This document shows positions 8,365 to 17,107 of a stretch of DNA of 45,560 bases, piece after piece (the stretch's first letter is position 1; each line of letters opens with the position of its first letter). The notes under the pieces are model-generated. The model was given only the letters and a program-made list of their open reading frames with translations. It was not told the origin of the DNA and did not search any database. Origin of the DNA: Faecalibacterium longum CLA-AA-H243 (lineage in GTDB: Bacteria > Bacillota > Clostridia > Oscillospirales > Ruminococcaceae); NCBI RefSeq assembly GCF_020687245.1, contig NZ_JAJEQG010000021.1, positions 1 to 45,560 of the forward strand, given 5' to 3'. Both the position numbers and the translations under genes were made by a program.

Positions 8365-9537
8365 ATGGCAAAATCGATTCCTGCTTTGGTAACGCCAGAG
8401 GTTCTTGTTTGGGCAAGAAAATTAGACGCTATTTCTATTGATGAAATCGCATCTAAAATGAAGATTCCACCTCAGAAAATCGAAGAATGGGAGGATGGAA
8501 AATCTTACCCGACATTGACACAGGCCAAAGAGTTGGCCAAGCAGTATAGGGTTCCATTCGTTTACTTCTATCTTCCTGATACACCCCAAAGAAAAAAGCG
8601 ACTTAACAAAGTGGACTATCGCGCCTTTGGAAACATGGGTGTTCAGAATACGGAATCTCGTGAATTGAGATGGCTTTTAAGGGATATTGAGGATCGCCGA
8701 GACTCCATGTTAACTTTATACGAGGAAATCGGTAAGAAGCCGTTGGATTTCCCGATTAAGGTTGACGTGAAAAGTAGCAATGAGAAAATTGCAAAAGCTA
8801 TTCGAGAGTTGCTAAATCTAAATATGGCTACCCAAAAGAAATTTCGCCAGCCCGAAAAAGCATTATCCCATTGTGTAGAAGCTCTGGAAAAAAATGATGT
8901 ACTTGTATTTCAGGCTGCAAAAATAGAGACGAGTGAAATGCGAGGTTTATCCGTTGCGTATGAACAAATGCCGATAATCGTTCTGAATCGAAAAGACGAA
9001 CCGTCGGCAAGATTATTCACTCTCTGCCACGAACTTGTTCATATAGTCACTCGTACATCTGGAATTTGCACAGATGTATCTGAAAATTCTACTTCTAATA
9101 ATGAGCTGGAGTTACGCTGCAATCAAATTGCAGGAATGGTGTTGGTTCCGAAATCGAGTATTGTCAAGCATCCTGTTATAAAAGATATTCAAGCCTATGG
9201 CTTTGATGACGCGCGTGTCGGCAAAATAGCACGAGACTTTGCGGTAAGCAAGCAAGTTATTCTCCATTGCCTTTGGGAACTAAACATTATCTCTCAGCCT
9301 TTTTATTATGAAACGCTTAATCGGTATTCGGACGAGTATAAAGCGTACAAAGCTCAAAAATCCAAAAAAGGTTTTCTTCCTCCAGTCACCGATACTGGAA
9401 CACAAGTTGGAAAACTATATGCAAAGACCGTACTCAATGCTTACTATGCAGAGAAGATAACGGCAAGAGATACGTCAAGTTATTTACTAAACCTCAAAGC
9501 TAAAAATTTTGGAAAACTGGAAAGGTGGTGCTTCTAG
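8365..9537 (+). CDS. Helix-turn-helix ImmA/IrrE family metallopeptidase
   Basis: A 390-residue protein with an N-terminal Cro/C1-type helix-turn-helix (about residues 12-65: SIDEIASKMKIPPQKIEEWEDG) and a C-terminal ImmA/IrrE zinc peptidase domain. The zinc motif is H222-E-L-V-H226 in LCHELVHIV, followed by the conserved NELELRCNQIAGMVLVP segment. AAAGGAGG lies nine bases before the ATG at 8365. Such proteins are regularly encoded just before DUF4411 (PIN-like) proteins, as here, and are thought to act as the antitoxin or regulatory half. It could equally cleave a repressor. The stop codon overlaps the next start by one base. Confidence 0.85.
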   Translation: MAKSIPALVTPEVLVWARKLDAISIDEIASKMKIPPQKIEEWEDGKSYPTLTQAKELAKQYRVPFVYFYLPDTPQRKKRLNKVDYRAFGNMGVQNTESRELRWLLRDIEDRRDSMLTLYEEIGKKPLDFPIKVDVKSSNEKIAKAIRELLNLNMATQKKFRQPEKALSHCVEALEKNDVLVFQAAKIETSEMRGLSVAYEQMPIIVLNRKDEPSARLFTLCHELVHIVTRTSGICTDVSENSTSNNELELRCNQIAGMVLVPKSSIVKHPVIKDIQAYGFDDARVGKIARDFAVSKQVILHCLWELNIISQPFYYETLNRYSDEYKAYKAQKSKKGFLPPVTDTGTQVGKLYAKTVLNAYYAEKITARDTSSYLLNLKAKNFGKLERWCF

Positions 9538-10001
9538 TGGGAGACAAATATGTATTTGATGCTAACATATTTATCAATCTACATCAGAGGCAACCAAGAG
9601 ACATCTATCCTTCTGTATGGAATAAAATCGACGAACTCATGGCGAATGGGACGATAATATCGAGTCGAGAAGTTTATGATGAGCTGCTAAGAAATGACGA
9701 TTCGTTATCAGGATGGGCAAAAAGTAGGAAAGAATATTTTTTGCCATCTGAAATTCCCATTCAGGAAAAGGTTCGCAAAATTTTATCAGAGCATCGTGGA
9801 CTTGTTGAGGGTGGAAAGAAACAAAACAACGCAGATCCTTTTGTGATAGCTCTTGCGCAAGAACAGCACTGTGTATTGGTTACAGAAGAAGTTCGCACTA
9901 ACAGTCTTAACGCTCCCAAAATTCCCAATATCTGTGATGCCTATGGGGTTACATGTATCAATTTTGTTAGTTTTATCCGTGAGATGAAACTAACCTTTTA
10001 A
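9537..10001 (+). CDS. DUF4411 family PIN-like protein, probable toxin
   Basis: A 154-residue protein beginning GDKYVFDANIFI, with the PIN-type acidic residue D8. Further acidic residues lie in SREVYDELL and NNADPFVIALAQ, and the protein has the conserved VTEEV tract. DUF4411 proteins are PIN-fold nuclease candidates paired with an ImmA/IrrE protein, as seen here. The GTG at 9537 is preferred: AAAGGTGG lies about eight bases upstream and the start overlaps the previous stop (TAGTG). Two GTG codons at 9525 and 9528 are alternatives. It is the last gene of the AT-rich cargo and is followed by a strong terminator. Toxin activity is inferred from the family. Confidence 0.8.
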   Translation: MGDKYVFDANIFINLHQRQPRDIYPSVWNKIDELMANGTIISSREVYDELLRNDDSLSGWAKSRKEYFLPSEIPIQEKVRKILSEHRGLVEGGKKQNNADPFVIALAQEQHCVLVTEEVRTNSLNAPKIPNICDAYGVTCINFVSFIREMKLTF

Positions 10002-10010
10002 TAGTAATAT

Positions 10011-10054
10011 AGCAGGAAGCAACATTCGTATGGGTAGATGCTTCCTGCTTTTTA
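10011..10054 (+). terminator. Strong terminator at the right end of the defence cargo
   Basis: AGCAGGAAGCA (10011-10021) pairs perfectly with TGCTTCCTGCT (10039-10049), followed by a T-rich tail. It closes the controller-endonuclease-methylase-ImmA-DUF4411 unit. Confidence 0.85.
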
Positions 10055-10095
10055 TTTTCCTTACATATACAAATCATAAAAAGGAGCGTGATGCC

Positions 10096-10413
10096 ATGAC
10101 CCAACCCAAAACCGCCCTTGCCTACCTCCGCAGCGAAAAAGCCAAAGCAGAGCAGAAGCTGCGCTCTTGCCAGCACCGGGAGAAGATTCTTGAACGCCAG
10201 ATGTCAGAGCTGAACCGGAGAGAGCGTGTGCACCGTCTTTGTACCCGTGCCGGAATGCTGGAAAGCTTTCTGGTCTGTCCGGGAGAACTGACCGATGATC
10301 AGGTGATGGAACTTTTGAAAATCTCGTTCCGTCAACCGGAAGTCGTGCTGGCGCTTGCAAAGATGGTGCATGACGTTCACGAACGGAGCAACGTCCAAAA
10401 CCCTTTAGAATAA
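10096..10413 (+). CDS. DUF3847 family mobile-element protein
   Basis: A 105-residue basic, mostly helical protein (MTQPKTALAYLRSEKAKAEQKLR...). A coiled coil covers about residues 10-40, followed by LCTRAGMLESFL and LMKISF-like segments typical of DUF3847 proteins, which lie just before MobA/MobL relaxase genes in Clostridia elements. AAAAAGGAG precedes the ATG at 10096, which is chosen over upstream in-frame starts lying in the terminator. It may be a relaxosome accessory protein, judging by position only. It is the first backbone gene after the defence cargo. Confidence 0.75.
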   Translation: MTQPKTALAYLRSEKAKAEQKLRSCQHREKILERQMSELNRRERVHRLCTRAGMLESFLVCPGELTDDQVMELLKISFRQPEVVLALAKMVHDVHERSNVQNPLE

Positions 10414-10462
10414 AGGGCGCAATTATACACCGTTCCGGTGAAATTGCGGTCTTGCAGACGGC

Positions 10463-10530
10463 TCGATGAAATCGAAGCTGGCGTTTGTGCGCCAGCCCGA
10501 TTCCATCCCAAGGAAAACTGCATTTTCCTT
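10463..10530. other. Candidate origin of transfer (oriT): three hairpins upstream of the relaxase
   Basis: In the 270-base gap before the MobA/MobL gene three perfect hairpins follow each other: TCGAT-GAA-ATCGA (10463-10475), GCTGGCG/CGCCAGC (10477-10483 with 10490-10496) and AAGGAAAA/TTTTCCTT (10510-10517 with 10523-10530). Relaxases of this class usually act on an oriT next to their own gene with such repeats. The nick site cannot be fixed from sequence alone. Confidence 0.45.
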
Positions 10531-10625
10531 GCGCTGCTTTGCAACTATCCTTTTGCGGCTCCCGCCTAAGACCGAAGCGCACAGCACTCCGCTCCAAGGC
10601 GGCGAGCAAAACCGAATACGATTCC

Positions 10626-10665
10626 AGACCGTTCATCAAGAGCAATCTTGCTTGGCGGTCTTTTT
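10626..10665 (+). terminator. Hairpin and T-run before the relaxase gene
   Basis: AGACCG (10626-10631) pairs with CGGTCT (10656-10661) around an inner CAAG/CTTG pair, and the stem is followed by five T. It lies about 20 bases before the relaxase start, so it may attenuate read-through into that gene. Confidence 0.5.
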
Positions 10666-10682
10666 GTTTGGGGGTGATGCCT

Positions 10683-12254
10683 ATGCCGTGTCCGCACTTC
10701 AAAATTTCCATCGTAAAACGCAGCCAAGGGCAGTCTGCTGTTGCTGGCGCAGCCTACCAGAGCGGCGAACGGCTGTTCAGCGAGTACGACCAGAAAACGA
10801 AATTCTACAACAAGAAGAAAGAGCTTGTCCACGCCGAAATCATGCTGCCACCTAATGCGCCGCCCGGATATGCAGACCGTGCCACGCTCTGGAACGCCGT
10901 GGAAGCCGTGGAGAACCAGTGGAACTCCCAGCTTGCCCGGCGTATCGTGCTGGCGTTTCCGGTGGAAGTCCCGAAAGAGCGGTATCTGTCCATGATAAAA
11001 GAGTTTTGTCAGGAGCAGTTTGTTTCCAAAGGGATGATCGCTGACTTTGCCATCCACGACAAGGGAGATGGCAACCCACACGCCCACATTCTGCTGACGC
11101 TCCGGGCAATGGATGAGCACGGCAGGTGGCTCCCGAAAGCCCGAAAGGTTTACGACCTTGACGAGAACGACAAGCGCATCCGGCTCGCTTCCGGCAACTG
11201 GAAGTGTCACAAGGAAAACATGGTGGACTGGAACGACCAGAAGTACGCCGAGGTCTGGCGGCATGGCTGGGAGACCATCACCAACCGCTATCTGGAAGCA
11301 GCGGGCAGACCGGAACGTGTTGACCTGCGCTCCTTTGAGTGGCAGGGCATCCAGCAGATACCGACCGTCCATCTCGGCCCCGCTGCACACCAGATGGAAA
11401 AGCGTGGAGTGGAAACCTTTCTCGGCAACCTGAACCGGGACATTCGAGCCGCTAACAGTCTGATGCAGTCCATCCGCAGTGCAATTCGTGGGCTGCAACG
11501 CTGGATCGCAGACCTGACTGAAAAGAAGCAGATTCTTCTGGACGCACTGGAAAAGGCGAAGGAGCCCACGCTGTCCGATCTGCTGGTGGACTACTTCAAT
11601 CTTCGCAATGAGCAGCGCAGCGATTGGTCTGGCAAGGCAAAACTGAAATGCACTGTTCGGGACTTTGAGGAAGTCAAACGGGCGGTGGACTACCTGAAAA
11701 CCCATTCTTTGAACACCATCGAGGATTTGGACACTGCAATTTCTAACCTAAATCAGACCACCGCCCCTCTCCGCAGGCAGTTGAAGCAGAACGAAAACCG
11801 TATGCGGGCAATCGCCCAAATCAAGGATGCTGCCGCCGTCCATGCCAAGCTGAAACCTATCCACGACACCTTTATCAAGAAGAACTTCAAGCTGACCAAG
11901 GACGCTTACGCTGCCCAGCACAAGGAAGAACTGGACACCTTCAATAAAGCTGTCCGCACCCTGATGAAGCTGAACGGCAGCACAGCGGTGGATTTTTCGG
12001 CATTGGATGCCGAATTTTCTGCGCTGCAATCGAGCAGCGCAGAGCTGCGCACCCAACTGGAAACCTTGCAGCCGGACATCTCTGCACTGAAAAATATCCG
12101 TAAGCATATCGACATGGTGCTGAATAAGCAGCAGCTTTCCGCACCGGGCGGCAAGACCCCGGAGAAGGAATCGGTGCTGAAAAAGCTGGAAGAAGCCAAG
12201 GCAGCACAATCCCAGAAGAAAACCGAGCAGAAAAATCACACACAGGAACTTTAA
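10683..12254 (+). CDS. MobA/MobL family relaxase
   Basis: A 523-residue protein that nicks DNA at oriT and leads the strand into the recipient. The N-terminal relaxase domain (about 1-200) has the MobA/MobL opening HFKISIVKRSQGQSAVAGAAYQSGERL, containing the candidate nucleophilic Tyr, and the metal-binding pair H133-A-H135 in GNPHAHILLTLR. The C-terminal half (about 240-520) is helical and Lys/Glu-rich, with coiled-coil character. The ATG at 10683 is preferred over 10677 because of its distance to the GGGGG binding site. The hairpin cluster upstream is its likely substrate. The primase-helicase gene begins 12 bases downstream. Confidence 0.88.
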   Translation: MPCPHFKISIVKRSQGQSAVAGAAYQSGERLFSEYDQKTKFYNKKKELVHAEIMLPPNAPPGYADRATLWNAVEAVENQWNSQLARRIVLAFPVEVPKERYLSMIKEFCQEQFVSKGMIADFAIHDKGDGNPHAHILLTLRAMDEHGRWLPKARKVYDLDENDKRIRLASGNWKCHKENMVDWNDQKYAEVWRHGWETITNRYLEAAGRPERVDLRSFEWQGIQQIPTVHLGPAAHQMEKRGVETFLGNLNRDIRAANSLMQSIRSAIRGLQRWIADLTEKKQILLDALEKAKEPTLSDLLVDYFNLRNEQRSDWSGKAKLKCTVRDFEEVKRAVDYLKTHSLNTIEDLDTAISNLNQTTAPLRRQLKQNENRMRAIAQIKDAAAVHAKLKPIHDTFIKKNFKLTKDAYAAQHKEELDTFNKAVRTLMKLNGSTAVDFSALDAEFSALQSSSAELRTQLETLQPDISALKNIRKHIDMVLNKQQLSAPGGKTPEKESVLKKLEEAKAAQSQKKTEQKNHTQEL

Positions 12255-12266
12255 GGAGGAAGCAAC

Positions 12267-14133
12267 ATGGCCTACACCCAAGCCCAGATCGACAAAGCCA
12301 ATGCGGTGGATCTGGAAAAATTTCTCCGGGCACAGGGCGAAACGCTGGTGCGCAGCGGAAAAGAATACCGCTGGAAAGCCCACGACAGTCTGACCGTCTG
12401 CGGAAACAAATGGTTCCGGCACAGCCGGAGCAAGGGAGGTTTCCCGGTGGATTTCGTGATGGAATTTTACGGCAAGTCCTTCCCCGAAGCGGTGCAGATA
12501 CTGACCGGAGAGCCGGGCGAAGCCCAGCCGGAGGCTGACCCCGCCCCCTCTCCGGCGTTTCGTCTGCCGTTGCGAAATGTCACCAACGCCAACATCCTGA
12601 ACTATCTGGCGCAGGAGCGGAAACTCAGCCCCTCGCTGGTGAACTTCTTCATCGCTGCCGGAGATATTTACGAGGATGCCGCCCACCACAACGTGGTCTT
12701 TGTGGGGCGGGATGCAGACGGGCATCCCCGCTACGCAAGTAGCCGTGGGATTCGGGAAAAGTTTCGGCAGGATGCGGCCGGTGCAGAAAAGGCGTTTGGC
12801 TTTGCCCACCGTGGCACTGACAAGCAGTTGCTGGTCTTTGAAGCCCCCATCGACCTGCTGTCTTTTATCGAACTGTTTCCGAAAAACTGGCAGCAACACA
12901 ATTATCTGTCGCTGGGCGGGGTGTCGGGCAAGGCGCTGCGGCAGTTTCTTTCTGAACGCCCGGACGTGGAGAGGGTATTCCTCTGTCTGGATGCCGATAA
13001 AGCTGGAGAGGATGCCTGCAAGCGGCTGGCGGGGCTGCTGCCGGACACCGTGAGCGTAACCCGCATCCAGCCCTGCATGAAGGATTGGAACGATGTTCTG
13101 GTGCACCGGGCAGAGATTCCGAACCGCAATTATTTCAAAAGTATTGTTCTGAAAGAGCCGCCGAAGAAAGATTCCGTTAAGATCATCCGCATGAGCGACG
13201 TGGAGCTGACCCCGGTGGAATGGCTCTGGAAACCGTATCTGCCTTTTGGAAAGCTCAGTGTTCTGCAAGGCAATCCGGGTGAGGGCAAGACCTATTTTGC
13301 CATGCACCTTGCCGCCGCCTGCACCAACGGAAAGCTGCTGCCCAACATGGAGAGCATGGAGCCCTTCAACGTGATCTACCAGACCGCCGAGGACGGTCTG
13401 GGCGATACGGTCAAGCCCCGCCTGATCGAAGCCGGGGCAGACCTTGACCGGGTGCTGGTCATTGACGACAGCGAGGTGCAACTGACGCTCTCCGATGAAC
13501 GAATTGAAAAAGCCATTGTCGAGAACAACGCCCGACTGGTCATCATCGACCCGATCCAGGCGTATCTCGGTGCCGATGTGGACATGAACCGGGCAAACGA
13601 AGTGCGCCCCATCTTCATGCGGCTGGGACAGGTAGCGCAGCGAACAGGCTGCGCTATTTTGCTGATCGGGCATCTGAACAAGGCCGCTGGAATGCAGAGC
13701 TTGCAGCGGGGCCTCGGCTCCATCGACATTGCTGCCGCCGTCCGCAGCGTCATGTTCATCGGCAAGCTGAAGCACGACCCCACCATGCGCATTTTGACCC
13801 ACGAGAAAAGTTCTCTTGCCCCGCCGGGAGCGTCACTGGCGTTCTCTCTGGGGGGACGAGAGCGGTTTCCGCTGGGTCGGTGAGTACGACATTACCGCAG
13901 ACGAGATGCTGTCCGGCATCGAGCCGCAGCGTGAAACCAAGACCCAGCAAGCCAAAGACCTGATCTGCACCCTGCTTGCCGGAGGAAAGCAGGTGCTCAG
14001 CGAGGACATCGACAAGGCGGCTCTGGAAAGGGGCATCCCCGGTCGAACCGTCCGGGATGCAAAACGGGAACTGGGCGATGCCCTGAAAAGCAAGATCGTG
14101 GAAGGCCGCAAAAAGGTCTTTTGGATGGAATAA
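12267..14133 (+). pseudogene. Primase-helicase (Toprim plus RecA-like ATPase), one-base frameshift
   Basis: Read as one gene, this encodes a two-domain replication protein. Residues about 1-90 form a CHC2/DUF3991-like primase N-terminus (WFRHSRSKGGFPVDFV). Residues about 190-280 form a Toprim domain (FEAPIDLLSF, LCLDADKAGEDA). Residues about 310-530 form a RepA/AAA_25-type ATPase with Walker A GNPGEGKT at 335-342 and LVIIDPIQAYLG as Walker B. The family sequence continues LAFSLGDESGFRWVGEYDIT, but here the run of six G at 13850-13855 puts that text in another frame (13816-14133). Removing one G restores a 620-residue protein with its C-terminal winged helix. It is either a true mutation, slippage control or a sequencing error. 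Confidence 0.85.
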
Positions 14134-14136
14134 GCC

Positions 14137-14209
14137 ATTTGACTGGCAGAAAAATTTGGCTGGCAAGAAAATCATGGTACACCCACAGTTGCCAGTCTGC
14201 CAGTCAAAT
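14137..14209. repeat. Nested inverted repeat with four CTGGCA/TGCCAG copies
   Basis: ATTTGACTGGCAGA (14137-14150) pairs perfectly with TCTGCCAGTCAAAT (14196-14209). Inside, GGCTGGCAA (14158-14166) faces TTGCCAGTC (14189-14197). The four copies are arranged symmetrically over 73 bases directly after the primase-helicase gene. This could be a cruciform, a regulator binding array or a replication origin; there is no T-run. Confidence 0.65.
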
Positions 14210-14239
14210 TCAGAAAATGACGATAAAAGGAGAAATTTA

Positions 14240-14395
14240 ACGGAAAATCAGAATTCGAGTTATTCGGTGCAGATTGGTAAAACCACCTTTATTGTGTGCG
14301 TGAAGCAGTCCGAAACTGCCAAAAAGCCGATTGAAAAGATGTTCAAGGATATGTGCAGACACGAAATTACAAGGGCTTCCTTGCGGACAACCTGA
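14240..14395 (+). pseudogene. TnpW-like remnant without a start codon
   Basis: The frame reads TENQNSSYSVQIGKTTFIVC... then KQSETAKKPIEKMFKDMCRHEI, matching the small transposon-encoded TnpW proteins that close such mobilizable elements. AAAGGAGA (14226-14233) lies at the right distance, but the codon where ATG is expected is TTA or ACG, so the start seems lost. The last eight residues before the stop do not look family-like, which places the element's right junction near 14380-14420. Confidence 0.5.
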
Positions 14396-14398
14396 TGA

Positions 14399-16120
14399 AT
14401 TTAGAAAAATTACCGAAAACCTCTTGACGAAGTCCAGCCCGAAGGTACAGGCTATCGGGCGAGAACGAGATTTGCCAAGTTCTTCAACCTCCCGGAACTG
14501 ATGTCCATGTTCAAGGAGGTTGCGGACATTAAAACATCTGACCAGCTTCATCTGCCTGTGCCCGAAGCAAAGTTTGAAACCGTGGTGGCAAAACCCTCGG
14601 AGATTCAAAAGGAAATGGTGCAGGAACTGAGCAAACGTGCTGCAGAAATCCACTCCGGTGCAGTAGATGCCTCCGTGGACAATATGCTCTGCGTCACAAA
14701 CGACGGCAGAAAAATCGGCTTGGACGTTCGCTTGATGAACCCCATGCTGCCGGATGACCCCAACAGCAAGCTGAACGTCTGTGTGCAGAACGTGTTGAAG
14801 ATCTGGGAGGAGGGCAAAGATCAGAAGCTGACACAGCTTTTGTTCTGCGACCTCTCAACACCAAAGAACGATGGCAATTTCAACGTCTACGATGACATTC
14901 GCAAAAAGCTGATTGCTGCCGGTGTGCCGGAAAACGAGATCGAGTTTATCCACAACGCCGACACCGAAACCAAAAAGGCCGCATTGTTCTCCAAAGTGCG
15001 CTCCGGCGATGTGCGAGTTTTGCTCGGAAGTACAGCAAAAATGGGAGCCGGGACCAACGTGCAATCCCGACTTGTGGCAGTGCATCATCTGGATGTTGGC
15101 TGGAAACCCAGCGACATGACCCAGCGCAACGGTCGTATCATCCGGCAGGGCAATATGAATAAGGAAGTCAAGGTGTTCAATTACGTTACGGAAGGGACAT
15201 TTGACAGTTATTTGTTCCAAACTTTGGAAAACAAACAGCGATTTATCAGCCAAATCATGACTTCCAAATCCCCGGTGCGCTCCTGCGAAGATGTAGACGA
15301 ACAGGCACTTTCCTATGCGGAGATCAAGGCACTTTGCGCCGGAAATCCGCTCATCAAAGAGAAGATGGACTTGGATGTGCAGGTGGCAAAGCTGAAGGTG
15401 CTGAAAGCCGACCACCAGAGCCAGAAATTCCGCCTGCAAGACAAGCTGCTGACCAAATTCCCGGCTGATATTCAGGAGACGAACGCCCACATTGCCGGGC
15501 TGAAAGCCGATGCACAGCTTGCCGCCGCCCACCCGCAGGTGCAAGAGGGTTTCTGCGGCATGACCATCAAGGGCGTGACCTACGACGAGAAAAAGACCGC
15601 CGGTGAGCGACTGGTCCTCGCTTGTTCCGAACTGCCCAACGCCGAAGAAAAGGTCATCGGAAGCTACCGGGGCTTTGAACTGTCCCTGCGGTTCGATACC
15701 TTCCGCAGTGAGTATCAGGCACTTTTGAAGGGGCAGCGGAAGTACACGGTGCCCTTGGGCACCGACCCGCTGGGCAACATTATCCGTCTGGATAATTCGC
15801 TGAACAGCTTCCCGGAGCGCATCACCGCCGCAGAGAACGAGCTGGCTACCCTGCATCAGTAGCAGGCGGCGGCGCAGATTGAGGTGGAAAAGCCCTTCCC
15901 ACAGGAGGAAGAACTAGCAGAGAAGTCCGCTCGGCTTGCAGAGCTGAACGCCCAGTTGGACGTGGACGAAAAGAGCCACGAGCCGGAACAGGAGGAAGAA
16001 CCAGACGAGGATGCACCCCGCCGCCCTTCAGTGCTGGCGGCGTTGGAGGAAAAATCCGATAAGCCGGAGCCTGTGAAGCCCTTCCGCAGTTACTACGACA
16101 AGGATGGTGATGCACGATGA
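14399..16120 (+). pseudogene. 3' fragment of a SNF2-type helicase of a conjugative element, with internal amber stop
   Basis: The frame carries the C-terminal part of the very large SNF2-related helicase of Clostridia conjugative elements: LPELMSMFKEVADIK, VDNMLCVTNDGRKIGLD, the helicase C-terminal motifs FCDLSTPKN, LLGSTAKMGAGTNVQ and QRNGRIIRQGN, then the tail with YVTEGTFDSYLFQTLENKQRFISQIM. Everything before about 14,426, including Walker A, is missing, so this is the downstream part of a gene split by the preceding element. A TAG at 15860-15862 interrupts the same frame; where a Gln codon (CAG) is expected the frame continues for 85 more family-like residues to 16120. It overlaps mobC by four bases. 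Confidence 0.8.
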
Positions 16121-16449
16121 AAGAAAAGCGGGATGAAACCATCATCCTGCGCTTGAGCAAAACTGAAAAGAACCGTATCTATGAAAAGATGCTCAGTATG
16201 GGCATCCGAAGCCTGAGTGCCTATATCCGCAAGATGGCACTGGACGGCTATTGCCTGCACCTCGACTTGAAAGAACTGCAACGCATGGCATATCTCTTGC
16301 AGATGTGCAGCAACAATCTGAACCAGTACGCCAAGCGTGCTAACGAGTGCGGCAAGGTCTACGCCGCCGACATGGAAGATCTGCGGCAGCGTCTGGATGA
16401 ACTGATTGACATTGGCAAGCAAATTCTTTCCAAGCTGGCAGAGCTATAA
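16117..16449 (+). CDS. mobC: Mobilization protein MobC
   Basis: A 110-residue relaxosome protein. It begins with a ribbon-helix-helix-like segment (ETIILRLSKTEKNRIYEKMLSMGIRSLSAYIRKMAL), followed by the MobC signature NLNQYAKRANECGKVY and a helical end. MobC binds near oriT and helps the relaxase open the DNA. The start overlaps the end of the helicase frame (ATGA). The relaxase it would serve is encoded about 700 bases downstream. It appears intact. Confidence 0.88.
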   Translation: MKEKRDETIILRLSKTEKNRIYEKMLSMGIRSLSAYIRKMALDGYCLHLDLKELQRMAYLLQMCSNNLNQYAKRANECGKVYAADMEDLRQRLDELIDIGKQILSKLAEL

Positions 16450-16456
16450 AAATTCC

Positions 16457-16476
16457 CGCAGTTGGAGGACTGCGGG
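16457..16476. repeat. Inverted repeat after mobC
   Basis: CCCGCAGT pairs with ACTGCGGG around a six-base loop. There is no T-run. It is either a weak terminator of mobC or part of an oriT for the second relaxase. Confidence 0.5.
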
Positions 16477-16557
16477 TGTACATATAATGCTTGACATCCT
16501 TGCAACGTAGTAGTCGATACCTTTATAATAAGGGCGAACAGAAAGGAAGTGCTTGAT

Positions 16558-16836
16558 ATGATGTCTATGCTGAAGAAAACTGTTCTTTTCCCGATTTCTC
16601 TCTTTGTGGCGTTTCTAGCTCTGATGGCAAAGTGGCTGCTAACCCTGTCCAGCTATGTAGTTGCTCCGCTGATGCTCTACATCTTCGGCTGCGGCATCTA
16701 CACTGTTTACCGTCAGACTTGGAATCAGTTCTTTATCCTGCTGGTAGCCGAGTTCATCTGCTTCATCCTCTTTTTCGGTGCAACTGCCATCACCGAGGGC
16801 ATCGGGCGTTTCAGTGAGTGGCTTGCAGAACTGTGA
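16558..16836 (+). CDS. Small membrane protein, CD1845-like
   Basis: A 92-residue protein with three hydrophobic segments (about residues 10-30, 33-50 and 58-80), similar in plan to the protein at 4674-4973 and to the CD1845 family of conjugative-element membrane proteins. The ATG at 16558 has GAAAGGA upstream; an upstream GTG is less well spaced. A -10-like TATAAT (16524-16529) precedes it, with no good -35. It may assist the transfer channel, but the function is unknown. Presence of two diverged copies fits two different elements joined in this window. Confidence 0.6.
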   Translation: MMSMLKKTVLFPISLFVAFLALMAKWLLTLSSYVVAPLMLYIFGCGIYTVYRQTWNQFFILLVAEFICFILFFGATAITEGIGRFSEWLAEL

Positions 16837-16844
16837 GGGATGCT

Positions 16845-17102
16845 ATGAGCAAACAGAGGATAGAGGATTGTTATTTTGAACACAACAGCACGATTTTTTC
16901 TGAGATGCTGGGTGAGGATGAAGAGTATCTGCGACTGAAAAAAGCCAAACGAGCAGCTGAGGAAGCCTTGCAGAGCGTTATCAGCAAAGAAGCGTGGAAT
17001 CAATATCTCGCCTTAGATGAAATCTGCAATGAGTTGGAATGCGCCAGATACAAGGCAATGTATCTGGCGGGTGCTGCCGATTACGAAAAATTATCCAAAT
17101 GA
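16845..17102 (+). CDS. Small helical protein of unknown function
   Basis: An 85-residue protein (MSKQRIEDCYFEHNSTIFSEMLGEDEEYLRLKKAKRA...), predicted helical with charged residues throughout. It follows the membrane-protein gene by eight bases and ends just before a terminator, so the two form an operon. Similar small proteins occur between mobC and relaxase genes in gut Clostridia elements. I do not recognise a named domain. Confidence 0.6.
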   Translation: MSKQRIEDCYFEHNSTIFSEMLGEDEEYLRLKKAKRAAEEALQSVISKEAWNQYLALDEICNELECARYKAMYLAGAADYEKLSK

Positions 17103-17107
17103 TCTCA

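Noticed and set aside
11748-13802. Long minus-strand open frame (684 codons) opposite the relaxase and primase genes
   Set aside because: It spans two well-supported plus-strand genes, shows no motif and has no ribosome binding site.
16491-16529. TTGACA and TATAAT before the small membrane protein gene
   Set aside because: The boxes are 27 bases apart, too far for one promoter; only the -10-like box is mentioned.
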